Of a DNA stretch of 64,000 nucleotides, positions 56,166 through 64,000 are shown piece by piece. The notes under the pieces are model-generated. The model was not told the origin of the DNA. It worked only from the letters and a program-made list of their open reading frames with translations, and ran no database searches. Within the stretch, counting starts at the first letter, position 1, and each line of letters opens with the position of its first letter. The position numbers were made by a program, and so were the translations under genes. The stretch lies in assembly GCF_036226405.1 (NCBI RefSeq), contig NZ_CP108464.1, forward strand, positions 310,001 to 374,000, written 5' to 3'. The DNA is from Streptomyces sp. NBC_01260. Lineage in GTDB: Bacteria > Actinomycetota > Actinomycetes > Streptomycetales > Streptomycetaceae.

Positions 56166-56627
56166 GTGACAGACCAGCAGCCTCACCAGTTCGAACGTGG
56201 CACAGACGGCCCCAAAGTGATCGTCGCGGGCCTCGACGGTTCGGGATCCTCCATGCGCGCCGCGGCCTACGCCGCCGGCCTCGCCCGTCGGCAGAGGGCC
56301 ATGCTCGCCCTCGTCTATGTACAGCCCGTGCTGCCCGCGGGTGCCGCGCTCGGTGCGCCGGTCGGCGATACGACCGGAGAGGTCGCGGAGGGTCTGGTGA
56401 ATGAGATCCGGGAGTCGACCGAGCGGATGAAGGACATATGGGATGTGCGCTGGGAGTTCCACACCTTCCGCGGTGATCCGTACAACGGGTTGGTGACAGC
56501 GGCGGACGAACTCAAGGCGGACGCCGTGGTGGTGGGTGCGTCGGAGTCGGCGGGGCACCGTTTCATCGGCTCGGTGGCCGTCCGTCTGGTCAAGGCGGGC
56601 CGCTGGCCCGTCACCGTCGTCCCCTAG
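56166..56627 (+). CDS. Universal stress protein, single UspA domain
   Basis: This 153-residue cytoplasmic protein has one UspA domain: KVIVAGLDGSGSSMRAAAYAAGLA at the start, VYVQPV, and the nucleotide-binding tail VVVGASESAGHRFIGSVAVRLVKAGRWPVTVVP, with G-x2-G-x9-G(S)-like spacing expected of ATP-binding members. The start is the GTG at 56166. It is divergent from the NodB gene. A textbook terminator follows 58 bp downstream. Its exact role is unknown. Confidence 0.92.
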   Translation: MTDQQPHQFERGTDGPKVIVAGLDGSGSSMRAAAYAAGLARRQRAMLALVYVQPVLPAGAALGAPVGDTTGEVAEGLVNEIRESTERMKDIWDVRWEFHTFRGDPYNGLVTAADELKADAVVVGASESAGHRFIGSVAVRLVKAGRWPVTVVP

Positions 56628-56684
56628 CCCGGCTCTCCCCCGCCCCGCCCCCACGCTCACCGCCCGACCGCTCACCGCACCATT

Positions 56685-56721
56685 CGCCGCCCCGTGCGAC
56701 CGCTCGTCGCACGGGGCGGCG
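56685..56721 (+). terminator. Perfect 16-bp hairpin with T-rich tail after the stress protein gene
   Basis: Arms 56685-56700 and 56706-56721 are exact complements with a 5-base loop, followed by tttgtcctgttg. This is the clearest factor-independent terminator in the window. Confidence 0.95.
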
Positions 56722-56809
56722 TTTGTCCTGTTGCCCGGGGCCCGAATGCGTTCGTATACGCCAGTCAGCAGCGAGGCGGCAGGGACCTCCGCGGGGAAGG
56801 GCGTTCACC

Positions 56810-57379
56810 ATGACCACGACGACGACCGATGAGCGGGCCCTCGCGGATCTGCAGCGTGAGCACGGCCCGGCCCTGTTCCACTTCCTGCTCGGCCTGACCT
56901 TCGGCGACCGGCAGCGGGCCGAGGATCTGGTCCAGGAGACCCTGGTGCGGGCGTGGCAGCACCCGGAGGCCTTCGACGGCCCGTACGAGTCGATGCGGCC
57001 CTGGCTGTTCACCGTGGGACGCCGACTGGCGATCGACGCCCGCAGGTCACGGCTGGCCCGGCCGGCCGAGGTGGGCGACGCGGTGCTGGAGAGCGCCCCG
57101 TGCGGGGAGGACACCGCCGAGTCCGCTGTCGCCGCGCTCGATGTGCGCGAGGCGGTGCGCACCCTGAGCCCGGAGCACCGGGCGGTGCTGGTGCAGATCT
57201 ACTTCCGCGGGCTGAGTGTGGGCGAGACGGCTCAGGTGCTCGGGATTCCGGCCGGGACCGTCAAGTCCCGTTCCTACTACGCGCTGCGGCTGCTCTCCCG
57301 CAACCTGCCGGGCTACTCGAGCAGGTCCTCCTCGCTGAGCAGCGGCAGCAGGGCCGCGGCCTCCGCCACCGCCACGTAG
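56810..57379 (+). CDS. ECF-type RNA polymerase sigma factor
   Basis: The 189-residue sigma factor has region 2 at about 20-85 (LFHFLLGLTFGDRQRAEDLVQETLVRAW, then PYESMRPWLFTVGRRLAIDARR) and region 4 at about 115-170 (LSPEHRAVLVQIYFRGLSVGETAQVLGIPAGTVKSR). The last ~20 residues are Ser/Ala-rich and lie opposite the anti-sigma gene. ATG 56810 follows GGGGAAGGG. The divergent-looking but actually convergent zinc-finger gene at 57313-57510 is the probable anti-sigma partner. The target promoters are unknown. Confidence 0.92.
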   Translation: MTTTTTDERALADLQREHGPALFHFLLGLTFGDRQRAEDLVQETLVRAWQHPEAFDGPYESMRPWLFTVGRRLAIDARRSRLARPAEVGDAVLESAPCGEDTAESAVAALDVREAVRTLSPEHRAVLVQIYFRGLSVGETAQVLGIPAGTVKSRSYYALRLLSRNLPGYSSRSSSLSSGSRAAASATAT

Positions 57380-57510
57380 TCGGCGGCGCAGCGGTCGCAG
57401 CTCTGCAGATGGCGGGAGACCTCCAGCGCCTCCGGAGCCGGGAGTGCGTCCAGCACGTAGGCGCCGAGCAGTTGCCTCATGTGCGGTCCCTCCCCGGGGT
57501 CGGCGGTCAT
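57313..57510 (-). CDS. Zinc-finger anti-sigma factor, short
   Basis: The gene encodes a 65-residue protein with the zinc-binding anti-sigma signature HxxxCxxC (RHLQSCDRCAADY) and the family-typical LLGAYVLDALP before it. It lacks a membrane helix, so it would be a cytosolic redox- or metal-responsive anti-sigma. It overlaps the 3' end of the sigma gene by 67 bp on the opposite strand, an unusual arrangement since most pairs are co-directional. ATG 57510 has GAGG upstream; ATG 57480 is an alternative. Confidence 0.8.
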   Translation of the reverse strand: MTADPGEGPHMRQLLGAYVLDALPAPEALEVSRHLQSCDRCAADYVAVAEAAALLPLLSEEDLLE

Positions 57511-57634
57511 CGCAACCTCATGTCTGTGACGGATCCGGTCCGACGGATCCTGTCCTTCTGGCCACGCGGGGCGCGCTCCCCCGGTTCAATGCTGCGTGTG
57601 GGGGCGTGCCGAGAACGGAATGAGGCGAGACGCG

Positions 57635-58150
57635 ATGCGTCCGGAACGTCATGACGGATCCAGTGGCGGCGGGCTGCTGATCCCGATGGCCTGGATGTAC
57701 GCGGAGTACATCGCCGACGAACTGCTGCGGACCGGCGAGTTGATGGAGCCCGCGACGCTGGAGTACCGGGCGGGGCGCGATGCGCTCGCCCTGACCGTCT
57801 TCCTCTCCGACGGTGCGGTGGCCGAGGCCCTCCCCGCCACCCGGGTGGACGAACTGCGGCTGCTGACGGCGTACGGGACCCCGTGGCGCGGCTGGGTCTG
57901 CGCACGGCTCGACGCGCTGGAGGCGGCGCCCGGTGACCCCGCCCCGGACCTCGCGCTGGCCCGGGCGGCCTGGCGGTGGCTGGAGGACACCGAACTGCTG
58001 GCGGCCGACCTCGACGCGATCGGCCCGCTCCCCTGGGAACCGGCCGACGGACCCCAGGACCCGGAGGCGGAGGGGGCGGCGGCCCAGGTGTGGACGCCGG
58101 CCTGGCAGCTGGGGCTGCCGCTGGGCCACCTCTCGATCCATCTGTACTGA
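57635..58150 (+). CDS. Conserved hypothetical protein
   Basis: The 171-residue protein is soluble and acidic with no motif I recognise. It begins MRPERHDGSSGGG, then LLIPMAWMYAEYIADELLRTGELMEP, a central part rich in Leu, Ala and Asp, and ends PLGHLSIHLY. No signal peptide, membrane helix or catalytic signature is visible. Coding potential is good. The start could be ATG 57635 (GAGG nine bases upstream) or ATG 57620. It is divergent from the anti-sigma gene and convergent with the LytS-type kinase gene. Confidence 0.75.
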   Translation: MRPERHDGSSGGGLLIPMAWMYAEYIADELLRTGELMEPATLEYRAGRDALALTVFLSDGAVAEALPATRVDELRLLTAYGTPWRGWVCARLDALEAAPGDPAPDLALARAAWRWLEDTELLAADLDAIGPLPWEPADGPQDPEAEGAAAQVWTPAWQLGLPLGHLSIHLY

Positions 58151-58196
58151 GGGCCTGGTCACTGAGTGCCCGTGTATGGGGTGACTGTCCGCCGCG

Positions 58197-59387
58197 TCAG
58201 GAACCGTGCACTCCGGCGCGGTACTTCGGCAGCCGCACCGTGATGCGCATTCCGGCGCCGATGCCCGTCTCGATGACGAGCCCGTAGTCGTCCCCGTACA
58301 CCTGGCGCAGTCGTTCGTCCACGTTGAGCAGGCCGACCCCGGTGGACTTGCCGCCCTCGCCGCGCAGGATGTGGCGCAGCCGTTCCGGGTCCATGCCGAT
58401 GCCGTCGTCCTCGATGACGACCTCGGCCTCGGAGCCGGCGTCCAGGGCGCTGATGGTGATGCGGCTGGAGGTGACCGCTCCTTCGAGTCCGTGTTTGACG
58501 GCGTTCTCGACGAGGGGCTGGAGGCAGAGGAACGGCAGGGCGACGGGCAGCACCTCGGGGGCGACCTGGAGGGTGACGGAGAGCCGTTCGCCGAAGCGGG
58601 CCCGGACCAGGGCGAGGTACTGGTCGATGGAGTGCAGTTCGTCGGCGAGGGTGGTGAAGTCGCCGTGGCTGCGGAACGAGTAGCGGGTGAAGTCAGCAAA
58701 TTCCAGGAGGAGTTCGCGGGCCTGCTCGGGGTCGGTGCGGACGAACGAGGCGATGGCGGCCAGTGAGTTGAAGATGAAGTGCGGGGAGATCTGCGCGCGC
58801 AGGGCCCTGATCTCGGCCTCGATGAGCTGGGTGCGGGAGCGGTCGAGCTCGGCGAGTTCCAGTTGTACGCAGACCCAGCGGGCGACCTCGCCGGCGGCCC
58901 TCGCCAGGACCGCCGACTCCCGCGGGGCATAGGCGATCAGGGCTCCGAGGACCCGGTGGTCGACGGTGAGCGGCACGGCGACGGCCCACCGCAGCGGGCA
59001 GTCCAGATCGTCGCAGTCGCTGCGGAAGGCGGTGTCGCGGCCGCTGGCGAGCAGGTCCGCCACCTGTTCCATGACGTGTTCGCCGTGGTGGCCGCCCTCG
59101 CCGTCCCAGACCAGGACCCGCTCACGGTCGGTGAGGCACAGCGCATCGGTACCGAGCAGTGAGCGCAGCCGGCGGGCGGACTTGCGGGCGCTGTCCTCGG
59201 TGAGTCCGGCGCGCAGCGGGGGCGCGGCCAGAGAGGCGGTGTGCAGGGTCTCGAAGGTGGCGTGCTCCACGGGGGTGCCGACGTCGCTGGTGCGCACGGG
59301 CCGGGCGGTGCGACGTCCGGCCAGCAGTCCGGCGCCGAACAACAGGACGCCGAGAAGCACGATGACCGCGTATCCGGCCCCGGTCAC
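58197..59387 (-). CDS. LytS-type sensor histidine kinase
   Basis: This 396-residue kinase has a single N-terminal membrane helix (AVIVLLGVLLFGAGLLAG), a GAF-like sensor region (about 55-185, including CLTDRERVLVWDGEG and VAVPLTVDHRVLGALIAYAP), and the His_kinase domain. The phosphoacceptor His lies in ISPHFIFNSL, and the ATPase boxes are PLVENAVKHGLE, DDGIGM and GVGLLNVDERL. It should phosphorylate the LytTR regulator encoded at the head of the same operon. Its GTG start overlaps the symporter stop by four bases, so sensor and transporter are coupled. Confidence 0.92.
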   Translation of the reverse strand: MTGAGYAVIVLLGVLLFGAGLLAGRRTARPVRTSDVGTPVEHATFETLHTASLAAPPLRAGLTEDSARKSARRLRSLLGTDALCLTDRERVLVWDGEGGHHGEHVMEQVADLLASGRDTAFRSDCDDLDCPLRWAVAVPLTVDHRVLGALIAYAPRESAVLARAAGEVARWVCVQLELAELDRSRTQLIEAEIRALRAQISPHFIFNSLAAIASFVRTDPEQARELLLEFADFTRYSFRSHGDFTTLADELHSIDQYLALVRARFGERLSVTLQVAPEVLPVALPFLCLQPLVENAVKHGLEGAVTSSRITISALDAGSEAEVVIEDDGIGMDPERLRHILRGEGGKSTGVGLLNVDERLRQVYGDDYGLVIETGIGAGMRITVRLPKYRAGVHGS

Positions 59388-60865
59388 CGGTGCCTGCCCG
59401 AGCTGAGTGCTTCGGGCAGGTGGAAGCGGGTCATGGCGGCGTTGGTGCCGGCCGGTATCCGGTTCTGTGTGGCGAGCGAGACCAGGATCATGGCGAGGAA
59501 GCCGACGGGGACGGTCCAGACGGCGGGCCAGGCGAGCAGGGCGTGCGGCCAGCCGGGCGGGCGCACCGCGCCGCTGACGGTGATCGCGACGGAGAGCAGC
59601 GCGGAGCCGCCGCCGAGGAGGAGTCCGGCGACGGCACCGGGCGGGGTGAGCCGGCGCCACCAGATCCCGAGGACCAGCAGCGGGCAGAAGGAGGACGCCG
59701 ACACCGCGAACGCCATCCCCACCGAGTCGGCGACCGGCACCCGGCTGACCAGCAGTGAACCGGCCAGCGGGACGGAGATGGCGAGGACCGTGGCCAGCCG
59801 GAAGTGCCGTACACCGCGCGAGGGCAGGACGTCCTGGGTGATGACTCCGGCGACGGCCATGGTCAGTCCGGAGGCGGTGGACAGGAACGCGGCGAAGGCC
59901 CCGCCCGCGATGAGCGCGCCGAGCAGGTCGCCGCCGAGCCCGCCGATGACCCGGCCGGGCAGCAGCAGCACGGCGGCGTCCGCGTCACCGCCCCGGATCA
60001 GCTCGGGGGCGTACAGCCTGCCGAGGGCTCCGTAGACGGGCGGCAGCAGATAGAAGACGCCGATCAGCGCGAGGACGGCGACGGTGGTGCGGCGGGCGTC
60101 GCGGCCGTTGGGGCTGGTGTAGAAGCGGACGACGACGTGCGGCAGACCCATGGTTCCGAGGAAGGTGGCGACGATGAGCCCGTAGGTGGCGTACAGCGGG
60201 TGGTCGGCGCGGAAGACGGAGAGCTGCTCGTCGAAGGTGACGCGGGGCCGCCCGTCGCCCTGCCAGGCCAGGACCAGGAAGATGGCGGGGACCAGCAGGG
60301 CGGTCAGTTTCAGCCAGTACTGGAAGACCTGGACGAAGGTGATGGAGCGCATCCCGCCCGCGGCGACGGCCAGGACGACCACGGAGGCGACGAGGACATC
60401 GCCGAGCCAGCCGGGCGCCCCGGTGAGGATCTTCAGGGTGAGCCCGGCGCCCTGGAGTTGCGGCACGAGGTAGAGCCACCCCGCTCCAACGACGAGCACG
60501 CTGACGAGCCGGCGCACCTGCCGGGATTCGAGCCGTCCCTCGGCGAAGTCGGGCAGCGTGTACGCCCCCGAGCGGCGCAGCGGCGCGGCGACGAAGACCA
60601 GCAGCACCAGATAGCCGGCGGTGTAGCCCACCGGGTACCAGAGCATGTCGGGCCCGTGCACGAGCACCAGTCCCGCGATGCCGAGGAAGGAGGCGGCGGA
60701 GAGGTACTCGCCGCTGATCGCGGCCGCGTTGAGGCGTGGCCGTACGGTGCGGGAGGCGACGTAGAAGTCGGAGGTGGTGCGGGAGATACGCAGCCCGAAC
60801 CCACCGACGAGGACGGTGGCGGAGACGACCGCGGCGACCGCCACGACCGCGTACGTGCGGCTCAC
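59384..60865 (-). CDS. Sodium:solute symporter family transporter
   Basis: The 493-residue integral membrane protein has about 13 predicted helices. Family signatures include SDFYVASRTVRPRLNAAAISGEYLSAASFLG, the GYTAGYLVLLVF helix, and LSTASGLTMAVAGVITQDV. It resembles the ActP/MctP branch that takes up acetate, pyruvate or related monocarboxylates. The GTG at 60865 overlaps the DUF485 stop, and its own stop overlaps the kinase start. A DUF485 partner commonly accompanies ActP-like carriers. Substrate remains a guess. Confidence 0.9.
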   Translation of the reverse strand: MSRTYAVVAVAAVVSATVLVGGFGLRISRTTSDFYVASRTVRPRLNAAAISGEYLSAASFLGIAGLVLVHGPDMLWYPVGYTAGYLVLLVFVAAPLRRSGAYTLPDFAEGRLESRQVRRLVSVLVVGAGWLYLVPQLQGAGLTLKILTGAPGWLGDVLVASVVVLAVAAGGMRSITFVQVFQYWLKLTALLVPAIFLVLAWQGDGRPRVTFDEQLSVFRADHPLYATYGLIVATFLGTMGLPHVVVRFYTSPNGRDARRTTVAVLALIGVFYLLPPVYGALGRLYAPELIRGGDADAAVLLLPGRVIGGLGGDLLGALIAGGAFAAFLSTASGLTMAVAGVITQDVLPSRGVRHFRLATVLAISVPLAGSLLVSRVPVADSVGMAFAVSASSFCPLLVLGIWWRRLTPPGAVAGLLLGGGSALLSVAITVSGAVRPPGWPHALLAWPAVWTVPVGFLAMILVSLATQNRIPAGTNAAMTRFHLPEALSSGRHR

Positions 60866-61224
60866 TGTGCGGGGCGGCCTTCCACGAGCCGGGCGAAGTC
60901 GTGCTCGTTGCGCTCGGCCCGGCGCACGTACCACCAGGCGATCAGGGTGAGCGGCGGATAGGCGGCGAAGCCGAGGACGGCCCAGACGACGGCGTCGCTG
61001 TGCAGCGCCGCGAAGACCAGCGGCAGGGTGCCCGCGACGACGGCGAGCACGGTGAAGGCGGTGAGCCCCGCGCGCAGTTGGCTGCGCATCAACGAGCGTA
61101 CGTAGGCACCGCCCAGCGCGGTCTGTTCGTCGATCTCCGACTGGGTGCGGTAGCGCGGCAGCGGACGGACCCGCCGGGGCTCCCCCGTCACCACTTCACG
61201 CCGGGGCGTTGACTCTGCGGACAT
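60862..61224 (-). CDS. DUF485-like small membrane protein
   Basis: This 120-residue protein has a soluble N-terminal half and two membrane helices (AGLTAFTVLAVVAGTLPLVFAAL; VVWAVLGFAAYPPLTLIAWWYV), ending with RRAERNEHDFARLVEG. It corresponds to the DUF485/YjcH-like partners found next to ActP-type symporters. It overlaps the symporter start (GTGA), and 64 bp separate it from the regulator gene. The role in transport is presumed accessory. Confidence 0.8.
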   Translation of the reverse strand: MSAESTPRREVVTGEPRRVRPLPRYRTQSEIDEQTALGGAYVRSLMRSQLRAGLTAFTVLAVVAGTLPLVFAALHSDAVVWAVLGFAAYPPLTLIAWWYVRRAERNEHDFARLVEGRPAQ

Positions 61225-61288
61225 GGGGCCGGAGTGTACGCAGCACCCGGCCCCGCTGGGAAGGGATTCGAACGCGGGTAGCGGCTGG

Positions 61289-62041
61289 TCAGCGGCCGCC
61301 CTGCCGCATCAGCAGATCGCGCAGGGCGCGGGTGTGGCGACGGCTGACGGCGAGTTCCGCGGTGCCGATGCGCACGCTCATGCTGCCCGCGTCGAGCCGC
61401 AGTTCGTCGATCCGGCCGAGCGCCACGAGGTGGCGGCGGTGGATGCGTACGAAACCGCGGGTCCGCCAGCGTTCCTCCAGGGTGGTCAGGGGGACGCGGA
61501 CCAGGTGGCTGCCGGTGGCGGTGTGCAGCCGCGCGTAGTCGCCCTGGGCCTCGGCGTACGCGATGTCGTCGATCGGGATGAAGCGGATGACGCCGCCCAG
61601 TTCGACCGGGATCTGGTCCTGCGCGGTGTCGTGGACGGGTGCGGAGCGGTCGCCGACCTGTTCGGCGACGCGGCGCACGGCTTCGGCGAGGCGCTCCCGG
61701 CGTACCGGTTTCAGGACGTAGTCGACGGCCTTGAGGTCGAAGGCCTGCACGGCGAAGTCCTCGTGGGCGGTGACGAAGACGATGAGCGGGGGCGCGGCGA
61801 ACCCGGCCAGCAGCTGGGCGACGTCGAGCCCGGTGAGCCCGGCCATGTGGATGTCGAGGAAGACGACGTCGATGGCGGCGGCGTCCTCGGGCCCCGCCTC
61901 GACGGCGCCACCGATGCGGCGCAGCGCCTCGGTGGCCCCGGTGGCTCCTTCGGCGCTGCGGATGCGGGGATCGGCGCGCAGGAGGTAGAGGAGCTCCTCC
62001 AGGGCGGGTTCTTCGTCGTCGACGGCGAGTACGCGCAGCAT
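61289..62041 (-). CDS. LytTR-family response regulator
   Basis: The 250-residue regulator has a receiver domain (1-120) with the acidic pair DDEE, the phosphoacceptor Asp in FLDIHMAG, and LKPVRRERL containing the conserved Lys. The C-terminal LytTR DNA-binding domain (about 145-250) has IRFIPIDDIAYAEAQGDYARLHT and the FVRIHRRHLVAL motif. It is the first gene of an operon with a DUF485 protein, a symporter and a LytS-type kinase, and it most likely controls that operon or related uptake genes. Confidence 0.93.
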   Translation of the reverse strand: MLRVLAVDDEEPALEELLYLLRADPRIRSAEGATGATEALRRIGGAVEAGPEDAAAIDVVFLDIHMAGLTGLDVAQLLAGFAAPPLIVFVTAHEDFAVQAFDLKAVDYVLKPVRRERLAEAVRRVAEQVGDRSAPVHDTAQDQIPVELGGVIRFIPIDDIAYAEAQGDYARLHTATGSHLVRVPLTTLEERWRTRGFVRIHRRHLVALGRIDELRLDAGSMSVRIGTAELAVSRRHTRALRDLLMRQGGR

Positions 62042-62103
62042 GAGGCCGGAGTGTAGACCGGTCGGCCGGTGTGGACGGTGCGGGAGCTCAGTGGCCGGGC
62101 GGG

Positions 62104-62964
62104 CTACTTGAGCAGTTTGGAGAGCCTGCGGTCGGCCAGTGGTTTCCCGCCGGTCTGGCAGGTCGGGCAGTACTGGAGCGAGGAGTCGCTGAAGGAGACC
62201 TCGCGGACGGTGTCCCCGCAGACCGGGCAGGCCTCCCCGGTCCGTCCGTGGACCCGCATCCCGCTGCGCTTCTCGGCCTTGAGCTTTCCGGCCGCGAGTC
62301 CGCTGGAGCGGGCGACGGCGTCGTCCAGCGTGGTGCGCAGGGCCGTGTGCAGCCGGGTGATCTCGTCGTCGGTGAGATGCGCGGTGAGTTTGAAGGGGGA
62401 CATCTTCGCGACGTGCAGGATCTCGTCGCTGTAGGCGTTGCCGATGCCGGCGATGAGCGACTGGTCGCGCAGTGCCCCCTTGATCTGACGGCGTTCCCCG
62501 TCGAGCAGGGCGGCGAAGGTGTCACGGTCGAAGGAGGGGTCCAGCGGGTCGGGCCCGAGGCGGGCCACGCCGGGCACCTCGGCCGGGTCGTGCACGAGGT
62601 GGACGGCGAGGCGTTTGGTGGTGCCGGCCTCCGTGAGGTCGAAGCCGTCGCCGCCGGTGAGTACGGTGCGCAGCGCCAGGGGCCCCTTGCCGGGGCGCGG
62701 AGGGGTGGCGGGGAAGGCGTCCTTCCACTGGAGCCAGCCGGCCCGTGCGAGATGGGTGACCAGGTGCAGGGGGCCGACGGCGATGTCCAGGAACTTGCCG
62801 TGCCGCCGGACGCCGGTGACCGTGCCGCCGTGCAGGACGGTGAGCGGCGGGTCGTACGTCTTCAGGACGCTGATGGCGAGCGGCAGTACGCGGTCGATCT
62901 CCCTGCCGACCAGGTGGTCGTCGAGGAAGATCCGCAGGGCTTCGACTTCCGGCAGTTCTGGCAT
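62104..62964 (-). CDS. Fpg/Nei-family DNA glycosylase
   Basis: This 286-residue base-excision repair enzyme keeps the N-terminal MPELPEVE, where the imino-terminal Pro2 and Glu3 are catalytic after Met removal. It also has the helix-two-turn-helix region (IKGALRDQSLIAGIGNAYSDEIL) and a C-terminal zinc finger (CPVC ... CPTC). It excises oxidised bases and nicks the strand. Streptomyces carry several such paralogues; this one does not sit by the housekeeping mutM context, so oxidised pyrimidine (Nei-like) or purine specificity is open. It follows the amidohydrolase by 34 bp but is probably separate in function. Confidence 0.93.
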   Translation of the reverse strand: MPELPEVEALRIFLDDHLVGREIDRVLPLAISVLKTYDPPLTVLHGGTVTGVRRHGKFLDIAVGPLHLVTHLARAGWLQWKDAFPATPPRPGKGPLALRTVLTGGDGFDLTEAGTTKRLAVHLVHDPAEVPGVARLGPDPLDPSFDRDTFAALLDGERRQIKGALRDQSLIAGIGNAYSDEILHVAKMSPFKLTAHLTDDEITRLHTALRTTLDDAVARSSGLAAGKLKAEKRSGMRVHGRTGEACPVCGDTVREVSFSDSSLQYCPTCQTGGKPLADRRLSKLLK

Positions 62965-62998
62965 GGCTCCCAGCCTGCCGCAGCCGCCGCCCCGGTGC

Positions 62999-63856
62999 CT
63001 ACCGGAGGCCGTACACGCGCTCGGCGGTGGTGGCGAGGACGGCGTTGCGATCGTCGGGCCCGAGGCCGTCGACGAGGGTGCGGGCGGCCTCGACGACCTC
63101 GGTGTACGTGGCGGCGAGCCGGCACACCGGCCAGTCCGAGCCGAACATCAGCCGGGACGGCCCGAAGGCGTCGATGACGGTGTCGGCGTACGGGCGCAGG
63201 CCGGCGACGGTCCACGCACGCACATCGGCCTCGGTGACCAGGCCGGAGAGTTTGCACACCGTGTTGGGGAGGGCGGCGAGTGCCCGCAGATCGTCGGCCC
63301 AGGGGTGCAGTTCCCCGGTGGCGACCGGCGGTTTGCCCGCGTGGTCGAGCACGAAGGTGAGGCCGGGCAGCAGCGCGGCCGCCCTGACGGCGGCGGGCAG
63401 CTGGTGCGGCTGGACCACCAGGTCGTAGACGAGCCCGGCGTCGGCCACCGCGGCCAGGCCGCGCAGGACGTCGGCCCGCAGCAGCCATTCGGGGTCGGGT
63501 TCGCTCTGCACCTGGTGGCGCAGCGAGACGAGCCGGTCGCCGCCGGGCAGCTCGCGGAGGGCGGCCAGCGTGTCGGCGATGTCCGGCGCGGTGAGGTCGC
63601 TCCAGCCCACGACTCCGGCGACCAGATCGCTGCCGTCGGCGAGTGCGAGGAACTCGGGGGTCTCCTCCGCGACCGTGACGGTCTGTACGAGCACGGTGGC
63701 GCACACTCCGTTGGCACGGGCCTCCGGCTCCAGGTCGGCGAGGGTGAAGTCGCGGCGCAGGGGCGCCAGTTCCTCGCCGGTAATCCACTCCTGGTCGCGT
63801 ACCGCGAGATCCCAGACGTGGTGGTGGGCGTCGACGATCCGTGGGCCGCCGGTCAT
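62999..63856 (-). CDS. Amidohydrolase-superfamily lactonase (L-fuconolactonase-like)
   Basis: The protein (285 residues) belongs to the amidohydrolase_2 family. It has metal ligands in VDAHHHVWDL, LDHAGKPP in the barrel, and FGSDWPVCRL near the C-terminus with the catalytic Asp. Relatives open sugar lactones such as L-fucono- or L-rhamnono-lactone. It lies one base after a gene whose visible end matches L-rhamnose mutarotase, so a deoxysugar degradation operon is likely. ATG 63856 is the start. Confidence 0.87.
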   Translation of the reverse strand: MTGGPRIVDAHHHVWDLAVRDQEWITGEELAPLRRDFTLADLEPEARANGVCATVLVQTVTVAEETPEFLALADGSDLVAGVVGWSDLTAPDIADTLAALRELPGGDRLVSLRHQVQSEPDPEWLLRADVLRGLAAVADAGLVYDLVVQPHQLPAAVRAAALLPGLTFVLDHAGKPPVATGELHPWADDLRALAALPNTVCKLSGLVTEADVRAWTVAGLRPYADTVIDAFGPSRLMFGSDWPVCRLAATYTEVVEAARTLVDGLGPDDRNAVLATTAERVYGLR

Positions 63857-63857
63857 C

Positions 63858-64000
63858 TCACAGCTCCCAGGCGACGGGGAGTCCGGCCTCGGCGCCGTCC
63901 GAGGAGTAGTCGTGCGTGACGTCGAGGAGTTCGTCCATCCTGGCCTGCCAGGCGACGTTGACGGGGAGCTCCTCCAGTTCGGCGAGGAGCCGGGCGTAGT
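63858..64000 (-). CDS. L-rhamnose mutarotase-like protein, C-terminal part only
   Basis: Only the last 47 codons are in the window; the 5' end lies beyond 64000. The visible part reads YARLLAELEELPVNVAWQARMDEL, then LDVTHDYSSDGAEAGL and PVAWEL. The N..WQ..M segment is the conserved C-terminal motif of L-rhamnose mutarotase, which interconverts anomers of L-rhamnose or L-fucose. Its stop is one base before the amidohydrolase start, indicating co-transcription. Confidence 0.65.
   Translation of the reverse strand, partial: YARLLAELEELPVNVAWQARMDELLDVTHDYSSDGAEAGLPVAWEL

Noticed and set aside
61255..61285. tRNA-like T-loop sequence gggattcgaac
   Set aside because: The flanking bases do not form a T stem, anticodon arm or acceptor stem on either strand, so it is neither a tRNA gene nor a clear attachment site.

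Overview
The window is Streptomyces (or very close actinomycete) chromosomal DNA. G+C is high throughout, coding sequences show strong third-position GC bias, and GTG starts and 4-bp ATGA/GTGA overlaps are frequent. The gene content is also typical: an egtABCD ergothioneine operon, a DasR-type chitinase promoter, a DUF574 methyltransferase, a class F sortase and a type B succinate dehydrogenase with a divergent LysR.

Left part (1-25 kb): a secreted GH16 glucanase is followed by remnants of two different transposases. Next comes a compact nonribosomal peptide locus made of an MbtH-like gene (2392-2610), a perfect 29-bp inverted repeat (2658-2721) and two giant NRPS genes (3006-17510 and 17507-25081). 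The assembly line reads C-A-T, C-A-T, C-A-T, C-A-T-E on the first protein and C-A-T, C-A-T-reductase on the second. Specificity residues read by eye alternate between an aliphatic (Val/Ile-like) code in modules 1, 3 and 5 and a Gln-like code in modules 2 and 4, ending with a Phe code in module 6. The reductase replaces a thioesterase. The predicted product is an N-capped hexapeptide aldehyde (or alcohol), X-Gln-X-D-Gln-X-phenylalaninal. This is the most distinctive system in the window. No regulator, transporter or starter-unit gene accompanies it here.

Middle part (25-51 kb): this looks like conserved arm or core Streptomyces sequence. It holds a flavin disulfide oxidoreductase divergent from thioredoxin, a LacI regulator, a PemK/MazF-like protein, a bacterial PARG-like macrodomain protein and egtABCD. 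Two acyltransferases resembling the ornithine-lipid pair OlsB/OlsA run convergently into egtD. An orphan sugar-binding lipoprotein, dodecin, a PNKP-like HAD phosphatase, a UvrA paralogue and a GH18 chitinase follow. The chitinase promoter carries a DasR-like site. Next are sdhCAB with a divergent LysR, and a DUF574 methyltransferase translationally coupled to an RmdA-like PAS-GGDEF-EAL protein.

Right part (51-64 kb): after a gene-poor 0.9-kb stretch come a polyproline secreted protein with a DUF4239 membrane protein, a small exported anchored protein, a 38-codon basic ORF, a class F sortase, a NodB-type deacetylase and a universal stress protein. An ECF sigma factor lies tail-to-tail with, and overlaps, a zinc-finger anti-sigma gene. 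A four-gene operon joins a LytTR response regulator, a DUF485 protein, a sodium:solute symporter and a LytS-type kinase. The window ends with a DNA glycosylase, an amidohydrolase and a truncated L-rhamnose mutarotase.

All assignments were made by reading the sequence. Starts were chosen by ribosome binding sites and overlaps. Specificity codes and operator matches are hand alignments.
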